From Candidatus Kuenenia stuttgartensis (GTDB lineage: Bacteria > Planctomycetota > Phycisphaerae > Phycisphaerales > SM1A02), in NCBI GenBank assembly GCA_945902075.1, contig CAMDMA010000003.1, positions 69,022 through 133,021 of the forward strand: 64,000 bases of DNA, given 5' to 3'. The position numbers and the translations under genes are program-made. Positions 25,582 through 32,571 of the stretch are shown here, piece by piece; positions within the stretch are counted from its first letter, which is position 1; every line of letters begins with the position of its first letter. Under the pieces are notes generated by a model that was not told the origin of the DNA, did no database searches, and was given only the letters and a program-made list of their open reading frames with translations.

Positions 25582-26358
25582 TTACTGTTGGCCGAATCCC
25601 GGCGGCTTCGGCGGCTTGATCGGGGCGCCTGGCGTTCGCTTACCCGGCATTCCGCCGGGCGTACCTGGCGTGGCGGGTCCGCTACCGGATGGCTTCTCCG
25701 CCTCAGCTTCGGTGAAGTCTTTCTGCGGAATCTCGAGGACGGTGTCTGGCTCGTCTGCCTTTGCGATCTCCAACTGCACGATCTCATACCAAGCGGCGAT
25801 GTGATTCTCGCCGCTCAAGCGATCCATGATGTTCGGTGGGGTCGCGAATGCGTCAAACTCCGTCGTTTCACCAATCGGCCCGCCGACTTTGTAGACCCAA
25901 AGTTGAGGCTGGAACTTGTCGGCAACGTGAAACACCGCAAGGGTGCACGCATCAGCTTTCTGCGTGCCGCAACGCACGTCAATTCGCGTGATCGGATCGG
26001 TGTTCTGCTTGAACGCGCCGCTTGCGACGAGCTTGTCGAGCTCGAATTGATCGGGCGGAGAAAGCATGGGCTTCAGCGCGTCTGCGTTTCCGCGGGCGAA
26101 CACATCGAAGAACTTGAGCACGGCGATGCGCTCAGGATCGGTCGCTGGTGCGCGCTCCTCGGGGAGATTCACGCGTGGATCGATGTCATACTTCGCCATC
26201 AGCTCCGAGATTGGCGTGACCTTGGGTGCTTCCGGCGCGGCGACCTTTGGGGCCGGCGGCGGCGGTGGTGGCGGCGGGGGAGCATCTTCTCCACAGCCGA
26301 CGAGTGCAGTACTCGCTGCAAGCGCGGAGAGTGTGAGAATGAGGTGTTTACGCTGCAT
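25582..26358 (-). CDS. Proline-rich lipoprotein within the fatty-acid cluster
   Basis: A 258-residue predicted lipoprotein. The signal peptide MQRKHLILTLSALAASTALVGC ends in the lipobox ALVGC, giving lipidated Cys22. A proline run and Pro/Ala-rich linker follow (about 27-47), then a mixed domain (about 50-215) with two Cys (RCGTQKADAC) that could form a disulfide, and a Pro/Gly-rich tail. I recognise no family. ATG 26358 is chosen because it starts the signal peptide; it overlaps the end of fabD by 11 bases, so it is coupled to fabD translation. Its role with lipid synthesis is unknown. Confidence 0.8.
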   Translation of the reverse strand: MQRKHLILTLSALAASTALVGCGEDAPPPPPPPPPAPKVAAPEAPKVTPISELMAKYDIDPRVNLPEERAPATDPERIAVLKFFDVFARGNADALKPMLSPPDQFELDKLVASGAFKQNTDPITRIDVRCGTQKADACTLAVFHVADKFQPQLWVYKVGGPIGETTEFDAFATPPNIMDRLSGENHIAAWYEIVQLEIAKADEPDTVLEIPQKDFTEAEAEKPSGSGPATPGTPGGMPGKRTPGAPIKPPKPPGFGQQ

Positions 26359-27322
26359 GGGAAGGCATGTCGGTTGGAACGTCATGTGGTGTGACCTCGC
26401 ATGTCTTGTCGATCCGGCGCATCAAACCCTTGAGCACGTTGCCGGGAGCGAGCTCGTGGAATGCAGAGTGGGCGCGCGTACCGTCGGCGGTCATCGTCTC
26501 GAGCAACGCGGAGCAACTCTGGCTCCATCGTACAGGGGAGACAAGTTGTTCCACCAGCCGCTGCCGAAGAAGTTCGGCATTTGTGCGCTCATGCGGCTTG
26601 GCGGTCACGTTTGACCAAACTTCGGCAGAAAGTGGCGACAGCGCGATCTTCGCGAGGACGTCCCTCATCTGTTCAGCCGCTGGAGCCATGAGTGGACTGT
26701 GAAAAGCACCAGCAACCTGTAGTTTCGTGCCGCGCACCCCGACTTCACCCGCGACTGCGACTGCTCGGTCGCACGCGTCGGCGGAGCCAGAGAGGACGAT
26801 CTGTCCGGGAGCGTTGAAGTTGGCGGGGACAAGAACCCCGTTCCCTGCAGCGCGCGCGCAGACTTCGAGGGCTTGTGCCTCGTCCGCGCCGATCAGGGCA
26901 ACCATGCCTCCGTGTGAAGTTTCCGCGGCCTGCTGCATGAGCTGCCCGCGGCGCATCACGAGGCGAAGGCCGTCTTCGAAACTGAATGCTCCGGCAAGGT
27001 GAAGCGCGGTGTACTCGCCGAGTGAAAGCCCGGCGATGGCTCGAATCGTCTTCGAAGCGAACAGTTCGTCGAGCGCGTGAAAGCAGGCGACAGCTGCGCT
27101 GAAAAGTGCTGGTTGGCTGAGGTCGGTGCGATTGAGCGTCTCTTGAGGGCCGGAAAATGCGATGTCGGAGAGCGTCCGGCCACCAGGACCGGCGCCAAAA
27201 ATGCGATCTGCCTCATCCATGACCTGCCGCGCACGCGGACTCGCAGCGCACCATGCTTTCGCCATGCCGACCGCCTGCGCGCCCTGTCCCGGGCAAAGAA
27301 GAACGATGTTTGTCGCGCTCAT
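26348..27322 (-). CDS. fabD: Malonyl-CoA:ACP transacylase
   Basis: A 324-residue enzyme that loads malonyl groups onto ACP. It has the N-terminal LLCPGQGAQAVGM, the nucleophile in AGLSLGEYTAL and the catalytic His in GAFHSPLM. I chose ATG 27322 (MSATNIVLL); the frame from 27340 would read through the repeat region. It sits 82 bases after the fabH stop, and the gap is filled by a 16-bp triplicate repeat. The lipoprotein gene overlaps its 3' end. Confidence 0.96.
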   Translation of the reverse strand: MSATNIVLLCPGQGAQAVGMAKAWCAASPRARQVMDEADRIFGAGPGGRTLSDIAFSGPQETLNRTDLSQPALFSAAVACFHALDELFASKTIRAIAGLSLGEYTALHLAGAFSFEDGLRLVMRRGQLMQQAAETSHGGMVALIGADEAQALEVCARAAGNGVLVPANFNAPGQIVLSGSADACDRAVAVAGEVGVRGTKLQVAGAFHSPLMAPAAEQMRDVLAKIALSPLSAEVWSNVTAKPHERTNAELLRQRLVEQLVSPVRWSQSCSALLETMTADGTRAHSAFHELAPGNVLKGLMRRIDKTCEVTPHDVPTDMPSHAA

Positions 27323-27371
27323 AATGCTTCTCAAACCCAATGCTTCTCAAACCCAAATGCTTCTCAAACCC
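27323..27371. repeat. 16-bp tandem repeat, three copies, at the fabD ribosome site
   Basis: On the plus strand the unit is AATGCTTCTCAAACCC, at 27323-27338, 27339-27354 and 27355-27371 (the last with one extra A). On the minus strand each unit is GGGTTTGAGAAGCATT, and the copy nearest fabD places GAGAAG 5 bases before the ATG. The array therefore multiplies a Shine-Dalgarno-like sequence. Confidence 0.8.
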
Positions 27372-27404
27372 AAATATTTTCCGGAACCAGAGGTGATTTG
27401 CGCG

Positions 27405-28415
27405 TCAGGTGTTCCAAACGCTGCTTGCCCACGTGAGGCCGCCACCAAAGGCAACCATCATGAAAGGCTGTCCCTTCGTGATTTTTCCCGCACGCCAAAG
27501 TTCGTCGAGACAGAGCCCGACAGAGCCGGCGCTTGAATTGCCGTATCGATCGATGTTCACATAAATCTTCGACGGATCGATGTTCAGCTTTTCGCGCGCG
27601 GCGTCGATGATCCGGATGTTCGATTGATGGCAGACGACCTGGCTCACATCGTCGGGCGTGAGGCCAGTCTTGGTGAACGCGTCTTCGATCACTTCTTTGA
27701 ACTTTGTGACCGCGAAACGGAAGACTTCTTTGCCGTTCATGCGGAGATTGCCGAGGCGGATTGGATTCGTGGCATCCTCAGCCGGAATGTCGGATTCGCG
27801 CCGCGGAATGTAGAGCGCGTGCCAGCCGGTGCCGTCGGCACCCATGTGCTGGTAGATGCAGCCAATCGACGGATTGGGATCCGCTTGCAGGATCGCACAG
27901 CCCGAAGCATCACCGAAGAGGATCGAGACCGACCTGTCGGTGTAGTCAATGATGGAACTCATCGCTTCGGCGCCGATCACAGCAACGGTGCGCGCGCGGC
28001 CGGCGCGGATCATCGCCTCGCCAGTATTGACTGCGTAGACAAATCCACTACAGGCTGCACCAAGATCAAACGCGGCCGCATTCTTCGCGCCAACCGCACC
28101 AGCGATGCGGCAGGCTACTGATGGACAAGTCATCTCCATCGTGACAGTCGCCACGATGACAAGATCAAGTTCATCCGCTTGAACGCCAGAATTTTCGAGC
28201 GCGCGCTCAAGCGCCAGTTGCGCCAATGTGGAGCAGCCTTGCGTGCGAAGATCAAGCACACGACGCTCGCGGATACCAGTTCGTTGGGTAATCCACTCGT
28301 CGCTCGTGTCGAGCATGCGCGCAAAATCATCGTTCGTGAGCCGCCGATCAGGAACTGCGGAACCGGTTCCGCGGATTCGCACGCCGCAGGCGCCGCTGGG
28401 AAGCGCGCCCATCAT
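27405..28415 (-). CDS. fabH: 3-oxoacyl-ACP synthase III
   Basis: A 336-residue KAS III that starts fatty acid synthesis by condensing acyl-CoA with malonyl-ACP. The triad is visible as Cys122 in LGAACSGFVYA, His in VCHQSNIRI and Asn in YGNSSAGSVG. I chose ATG 28415 (ATGATG; 28412 is also possible) because it overlaps the plsX stop by 4 bases and removes a 44-residue shadow extension. Order plsX-fabH-fabD is the usual one. Confidence 0.96.
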   Translation of the reverse strand: MMGALPSGACGVRIRGTGSAVPDRRLTNDDFARMLDTSDEWITQRTGIRERRVLDLRTQGCSTLAQLALERALENSGVQADELDLVIVATVTMEMTCPSVACRIAGAVGAKNAAAFDLGAACSGFVYAVNTGEAMIRAGRARTVAVIGAEAMSSIIDYTDRSVSILFGDASGCAILQADPNPSIGCIYQHMGADGTGWHALYIPRRESDIPAEDATNPIRLGNLRMNGKEVFRFAVTKFKEVIEDAFTKTGLTPDDVSQVVCHQSNIRIIDAAREKLNIDPSKIYVNIDRYGNSSAGSVGLCLDELWRAGKITKGQPFMMVAFGGGLTWASSVWNT

Positions 28416-29452
28416 GTCGTCGGCTCTTGGATCGTCTCGAGGCGTGTGTTGATGATTTCGTTGAGCCCACTGAGGACGAACTGTCGCGCGCGGAGAATTG
28501 CGTTTGTCATCGTGCGCGCAACACTTGAGCCGTGCGAGATGAGACACGTTCCGTTCACGCCAAGCAGCGGTGCGCCGCCGTACTCGTGGTAGTCATGCTT
28601 TGCGTAGATCGCCTTGACGACAGGCTCCAGACGAATCGCAAGCTCTGGGTCAGTTTCGAGAACCTGCTGCGCAATCGCTTGGAAGAGGCCCTTCGAAAGT
28701 CCCTCCGCAAGCTTGATCATGACGTTGCCGACGACGCCGTTGGTGATGACGACATCGGCGTCACCATCAAACACCCCGCGCCCCTCGACATATCCGATGA
28801 AATGGAGATTCTCTGCGCCGCGAAGTAGGTCGCGAGCAATCTTGATTTCGCTTGTTCCCTTCTGTTCTTCGCCGCCGACATTCATCAGGGCGACGCGCGG
28901 GTTCTTGATGCCGAGCACAGCGCGTGCATATGCGTCGCCCATGACACCGTACTGGGCGAGATGCACGGGCTTTGGCTCGATGTTCGCACCGACATCGATC
29001 AGGACGATCGGTCCGGCGAAGGTCGGAACAGTGACAGCGATTCCCGGACGAATGACGTTGGGAAGTCGACGCATGTACATCTGGCTCGCGGTGACGCAGG
29101 CGCCTGTGTTCCCGGCACTGATCCACGCGTCGATGCGGTTTGGGTGCTTCTGCGAGGCGTACTCGGCGGCACGGGAAATCGAGCTGTCGCGCTTCGAGCG
29201 GACGGCTTCAACAGCCGGATCCGTCATCTCGATGACCTCGCTGCAGTGCACGACTTCAATCGTGGCGCGAGTCCCTTCGGGCGCGCCGATTCGTGCGAGA
29301 CCACGGTCCTTCATCGATTCCTCGATGATGTCACCCTTTCCAAACAGCACGAGGCTGTCCTCGGGGGGGAGTTTCGCCAGTGCGGCGAAGCAGCCCTTCA
29401 GAATCTCGTCGGGGGCGTTGTCGCCACCCATCACATCGACACCGATACGCAT
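28412..29452 (-). CDS. plsX: Phosphate acyltransferase PlsX
   Basis: A 346-residue enzyme that makes acyl-phosphate from acyl-ACP for phospholipid synthesis. It opens with IGVDVMGGDNAPDEIL and contains WISAGNTGACV and LIDVGANIEPKP, all typical. It lies between rpmF (285-base gap) and fabH (ATGA overlap). That gap shows no gene or clear structure. PlsX is the branch point between the fab genes here and phospholipid genes elsewhere (PlsY is not in the window). Confidence 0.96.
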   Translation of the reverse strand: MRIGVDVMGGDNAPDEILKGCFAALAKLPPEDSLVLFGKGDIIEESMKDRGLARIGAPEGTRATIEVVHCSEVIEMTDPAVEAVRSKRDSSISRAAEYASQKHPNRIDAWISAGNTGACVTASQMYMRRLPNVIRPGIAVTVPTFAGPIVLIDVGANIEPKPVHLAQYGVMGDAYARAVLGIKNPRVALMNVGGEEQKGTSEIKIARDLLRGAENLHFIGYVEGRGVFDGDADVVITNGVVGNVMIKLAEGLSKGLFQAIAQQVLETDPELAIRLEPVVKAIYAKHDYHEYGGAPLLGVNGTCLISHGSSVARTMTNAILRARQFVLSGLNEIINTRLETIQEPTT

Positions 29453-29736
29453 TGCGTGTGGCCTCTAGAAAGTGGGAGATTCGAATCGATCGCCTCTGAA
29501 GGAAGTCGAAGATCGGCGGCGGAGCAAACTCGATGGATCGGATATCGAGTGCTTGCGCTTCATGTCTATGTCACAACCATGTAGGTCACAACCATCACTA
29601 CGCTGAGAGCGGAGCAAGTCGGAACGAAAGTGGCACCAACGGTCGCACGACAACTCGGAACAAGCACAACACAACAAGTTCCGTGGTAGATCCGACCCGC
29701 GCAGCATTGAGAAAGCGCAGCCATCAAGCGTTGCTA

Positions 29737-29922
29737 TCAAGATGCGGGCTTGCTCGTCTTCAGCTGCAGGCCCGGGCGGACGTAGCCGCACGAAGAGCAT
29801 GCTGTGTGTGAACGCTTGGCTGCGCCGCAGTTCGGGCAGAGCGTGGTGTGCGACGCCTTGATCGCCTGGTGGGCGCGACGACGACGGGTACGACCGGGGG
29901 AGCAGCGGAAGGGAGGAACCAT
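29737..29922 (-). CDS. rpmF: 50S ribosomal protein L32
   Basis: A 61-residue zinc-ribbon ribosomal protein. It has a basic N-terminus ([14 protein letters not shown]) and Cys pairs CPNC and CSSC (C29/C32, C42/C45). The usual VPKR start is altered to VPPFRCSPG. It heads the minus-strand cluster with plsX and the fab genes, an arrangement seen in many bacteria that may couple lipid and ribosome synthesis. A perfect 12-bp palindrome lies 9 bases upstream of the ATG, and there is no clear GGAGG. Confidence 0.93.
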   Translation of the reverse strand: MVPPFRCSPGRTRRRRAHQAIKASHTTLCPNCGAAKRSHTACSSCGYVRPGLQLKTSKPAS

Positions 29923-29931
29923 GGTTCAGAA

Positions 29932-29943
29932 ACTTTCGAAAGT
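29932..29943. promoter_or_regulatory. 12-bp perfect palindrome before rpmF
   Basis: ACTTTCGAAAGT lies 9 bases upstream of the rpmF start, at the head of the lipid cluster. Its position suits an operator or a translation-level site. The divergent gap 29923-30167 shows no other clear element. Confidence 0.45.
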
Positions 29944-30167
29944 GGCGTTCGAGTGGTGCTCGTTTGCCCGTTGCATGTGCGGCCGTGCATTCGGTCGCGC
30001 GGTGAATTCAGAATCGATAGTTTAGAGAAACCACTGCTTCTGTCAAGGTTGCGGCACGCGAGGCTGCTCCGGGTTGATAACCGTTTGCCGCCAAAACGCA
30101 GGAATTCCGCGCATGATCAGTCCACGATCCATGTTGCGCAGCGCGGCGTTGTACGCTCCGCGCCTCT

Positions 30168-30608
30168 ATGCCTCCAGTCTTTGACGTTGAGTTGTTCACC
30201 GACGGCGCCTGCTCGGGAAATCCAGGACCCGGGGGTTGGGGCTTTGTGCTTCGCCTCAACGGAGTGGAGACCGAGGGATCAGGTGGCGAGCCTCGGACCA
30301 CGAACAACCGCATGGAATTGCTTGGCGCGATTGAGGGGCTTCGACAGATCGAGAAGCCGAGCCGGGTTCGGCTTGTGTCTGACTCTCAATATGTCGTCAA
30401 GGGCCTTAATGAATGGATCGATGGCTGGAAGCGACGCGGTTGGCGTCGCAAGGAAGGCCCGGTCCTCAATGTCGAGTTGTGGCAGGAACTCGATCGCCTT
30501 CGCGCAATCCACCAAATCAAGGCCGAGTGGGTGCGCGGGCACGTCGGTCACGCAGAGAACGAACGCTGCGACAAACTTGCGGTCGCGGTTATTGACCGAT
30601 TCCGCTAG
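30168..30608 (+). CDS. rnhA: Ribonuclease HI
   Basis: A 146-residue enzyme that cuts RNA in RNA-DNA hybrids. The catalytic carboxylates are Asp12 ([15 protein letters not shown]), Glu50 ([10 protein letters not shown]), Asp72 (SDSQYVVKG) and Asp135 (NERCDKLA), with His125 in [11 protein letters not shown]. Length fits bacterial RNase HI without an extra hybrid-binding domain. It is divergent from rpmF and 109 bases before rpsL. A GC-rich dyad GGGCCG/CGGCCC (30634-30651) follows the gene but has only a weak T-run. Confidence 0.96.
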   Translation: MPPVFDVELFTDGACSGNPGPGGWGFVLRLNGVETEGSGGEPRTTNNRMELLGAIEGLRQIEKPSRVRLVSDSQYVVKGLNEWIDGWKRRGWRRKEGPVLNVELWQELDRLRAIHQIKAEWVRGHVGHAENERCDKLAVAVIDRFR

Positions 30609-30717
30609 CAGCCATTTTTCGCACGATTTCAGCGGGCCGCGCGCACGGCCCCTTTGCAAGACTTGCGTCAAGTCGCGCACGTCGTTACGCTTGTCGATCC
30701 TACTCCAAGAGTCACCG

Positions 30718-31110
30718 ATGCCCACGATCAATCAGCTCGTCCGTAAACCCCGCGTTGTCCAAGCCTCCAAGTCGAAGGTGAAGGACCTCATGGCATGCCC
30801 GCAAAAGCGCGGCGTTTGCCTGCAGGTCCGCACTGTTACGCCGAAGAAGCCGAACTCCGCGCTCCGCAAGGTTTGCCGCGTTCGCCTCACCAACGGCAAG
30901 GAAGTCACGGCGTACATCGGTGGCGAAGGCCACAATTTGCAGGAGCACTCCATCGTGCTCGTGCGCGGTGGACGCGTCCGCGATCTCCCCGGTGTGCGAT
31001 ACCACGTTGTACGTGGCGCGCTTGACTGCCTCGGCGTCGACGGCCGCAAAAAGGGCCGCTCGCAGTATGGCGTCAAGAAGAAGGCCGCGACCGCTGCCAA
31101 GAAGAAGTAA
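30718..31110 (+). CDS. rpsL: 30S ribosomal protein S12
   Basis: A 130-residue S12, part of the decoding centre. The conserved core [21 protein letters not shown] and loop [19 protein letters not shown] are intact; Lys43 and Lys88-type positions associated with streptomycin resistance appear wild type ([15 protein letters not shown] with Arg in one position). ATG 30718 is chosen; a long in-frame extension upstream is a shadow. It has a basic [11 protein letters not shown] tail. It is upstream of rpsG as in the str operon. Confidence 0.97.
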   Translation: MPTINQLVRKPRVVQASKSKVKDLMACPQKRGVCLQVRTVTPKKPNSALRKVCRVRLTNGKEVTAYIGGEGHNLQEHSIVLVRGGRVRDLPGVRYHVVRGALDCLGVDGRKKGRSQYGVKKKAATAAKKK

Positions 31111-31134
31111 CGCATTCGCCACGCCGCAAAGTTG

Positions 31135-31162
31135 CTGGGCACGCCTTTCGGGTGTTGCCCGG
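31135..31162 (+). promoter_or_regulatory. Hairpin 1 between rpsL and rpsG
   Basis: CTGGGCA (31135-31141) and CGCC (31142-31145) pair with GGTG (31151-31154) and TGCCCGG (31156-31162) around a TTTCG loop, leaving one bulged T. It is 25 bases after the rpsL stop. No T-run follows directly, so readthrough into rpsG is likely. Confidence 0.6.
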
Positions 31163-31190
31163 CCTTTCGGATGGCGCAGGTCAGTTTCAA

Positions 31191-31212
31191 GTTCTAGAGG
31201 TGGCTCTAGAAC
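31191..31212 (+). promoter_or_regulatory. Hairpin 2 between rpsL and rpsG (perfect 9-bp stem)
   Basis: GTTCTAGAG (31191-31199), loop GTGG, CTCTAGAAC (31204-31212). It is about 105 bases before the rpsG start. Together with hairpin 1 this resembles a regulatory intercistronic region. In E. coli the S12-S7 spacer is the S7 autoregulatory target, so a similar role is an inference from position. Confidence 0.6.
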
Positions 31213-31317
31213 GGCGAGTAATCGCGGATCCGAACTTCGGGAATGCCCATCTCCCATCCGCGGTGAAGAGCGGTCGTCGCACTCGGCGTCGACCAACAGC
31301 CATCAGGAGTGTTCAAT

Positions 31318-31833
31318 ATGGCACGTCACTACAAGCGTCCCGATGATTACTGGCTGAAGCCCGATCCCCGCTTCCAGGACAAGATCCTGTCGAAGTTCAT
31401 CAACTGCGTCATGATCGGCGGCGAAAAGGCCACCGCGCAGCGCTGCGTGTACGGCGCACTCGAGGCGATTCAAATTCGTCTTGAGAAGGAGCGTGCCGCG
31501 GACAAGGAGAAGGCGGAGAACATGCCGCGTTCGTCCATCGAATTGTTTCACCTTGCGCTTGAGAACGTCCGTCCGGCAGTCGAGGTCCGCTCTAAGCGCG
31601 TTGGTGGTGCGAACTACCAAGTGCCGATGCAGCTGAACCGTCGCCGTCAGCAGTCGCTCTCGTTCCGTTGGATCATCGACGCAGCGCGTGACGAGAAGGG
31701 CCGTCCGATGCACCTTCGACTCGCCAAGGAATTTTGGGACGCGGCAAAGAACGAAGGCAAGGCCGTGACCACGAAGGAAAATACGCACCGCATGGCGGAT
31801 GCGAACAAGGCGTTTGCCCACTTCGCATGGTGA
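31318..31833 (+). CDS. rpsG: 30S ribosomal protein S7
   Basis: A 171-residue S7, which nucleates the 30S head on 16S rRNA. Conserved ALENVRPAVEVRSKRVGGANYQVP and HRMADANKAFAHF blocks are clear. Compared with E. coli S7 it has about 14 extra charged residues after the LEAI helix (around residues 48-70). It ends shortly after AHFAW, without the longer E. coli tail. ATG 31318 follows AGGAG at good spacing; an in-frame start 3 codons upstream is unlikely. A strong terminator follows. Confidence 0.96.
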   Translation: MARHYKRPDDYWLKPDPRFQDKILSKFINCVMIGGEKATAQRCVYGALEAIQIRLEKERAADKEKAENMPRSSIELFHLALENVRPAVEVRSKRVGGANYQVPMQLNRRRQQSLSFRWIIDAARDEKGRPMHLRLAKEFWDAAKNEGKAVTTKENTHRMADANKAFAHFAW

Positions 31834-31919
31834 GTGGTTGCCGAGAGGCGATTGAGCTTCCATTCTGAGTTGGTGGTAGCGAACTCTCCTTTCCGAATCT
31901 CTCAAATGATCAGTTTCAC

Positions 31920-31953
31920 GACGGCACCTGCAAGGGTGCCGTCGTTCGCTTTT
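31920..31953 (+). terminator. Intrinsic terminator of the rpsL-rpsG unit
   Basis: GACGGCACC (31920-31928) pairs with GGTGCCGTC (31935-31943) around a 6-base loop, followed by GTTCGCTTTT. It separates the ribosomal genes from the H-NOX gene, which starts at 32005. Confidence 0.85.
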
Positions 31954-32004
31954 CAGAGCCAAGTGGGCCAAGTACAGATTGGATCCCCGCGCTACGCTGC
32001 GCGA

Positions 32005-32571
32005 ATGTACGGACTCATCAACAAGGCCGTCGAGGGACTCGTTCGCAGCAAGTTCGGTGATGTGGCGTGGGATCGCATCCGTACCCGAGCTGGGCTTCCC
32101 GATGAGCCGTTCATTTCGATGGAGCAGTACGACGACCGCACGACCTACGACCTGGTCGGCGCGGCGAGCGTAGAACTCGGCGCGCCTGCGGAAGCAATCC
32201 TTGAGGAGTTCGGACGCTACTGGACTGTGTACACCGCAGAGGCGGGTTACGGCGATCTCATAAAGAGTGCGGGAAAGACGTTGCCAGAGTTTCTCAAGAA
32301 TCTTGACCAATTGCATACGCGCGTCAAACTTGCATTTCCCCAACTTGCGCCGCCAAGTTTTTCCGTGAGAGACGAAACACCAACAGGCCTCACCTTGCAG
32401 TATTTCTCCGACCGACCGAGCCTTGCCCCGCTTGTTGTCGGTCTCTTGAAGGGTCTCGGCGAGCGATTTGAACTCGAAGTTGCTGTACGCGGCGAGCACG
32501 TCGAGACTCCGAGGCCTCACCATCGCTTCTTCGTCACATGGGTCGCTCGTGATACGGGAGTGCGCCATTGA
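32005..32571 (+). CDS. H-NOX heme nitric-oxide/oxygen-binding sensor
   Basis: A 188-residue single-domain H-NOX protein. His104 in NLDQLHTRV is the proximal heme ligand, and Y133-x-S135-x-R137 is the porphyrin-propionate motif YxSxR. The N-terminus MYGLINKAVEGLV is typical. I see no Tyr at the distal position that stabilises O2 in thermophilic O2-binding H-NOX, so NO selectivity is likely, by alignment only. ATG 32005 is chosen because an upstream open frame reads through the terminator region. Its stop overlaps the histidine kinase start by 4 bases, so the two are made together. Confidence 0.94.
   Translation: MYGLINKAVEGLVRSKFGDVAWDRIRTRAGLPDEPFISMEQYDDRTTYDLVGAASVELGAPAEAILEEFGRYWTVYTAEAGYGDLIKSAGKTLPEFLKNLDQLHTRVKLAFPQLAPPSFSVRDETPTGLTLQYFSDRPSLAPLVVGLLKGLGERFELEVAVRGEHVETPRPHHRFFVTWVARDTGVRH

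Noticed and set aside
29848-30717. Long in-frame N-terminal extension of rpsL
   Set aside because: It covers the divergent promoter region and rnhA in another frame; S12 starts at 30718 by conserved sequence.
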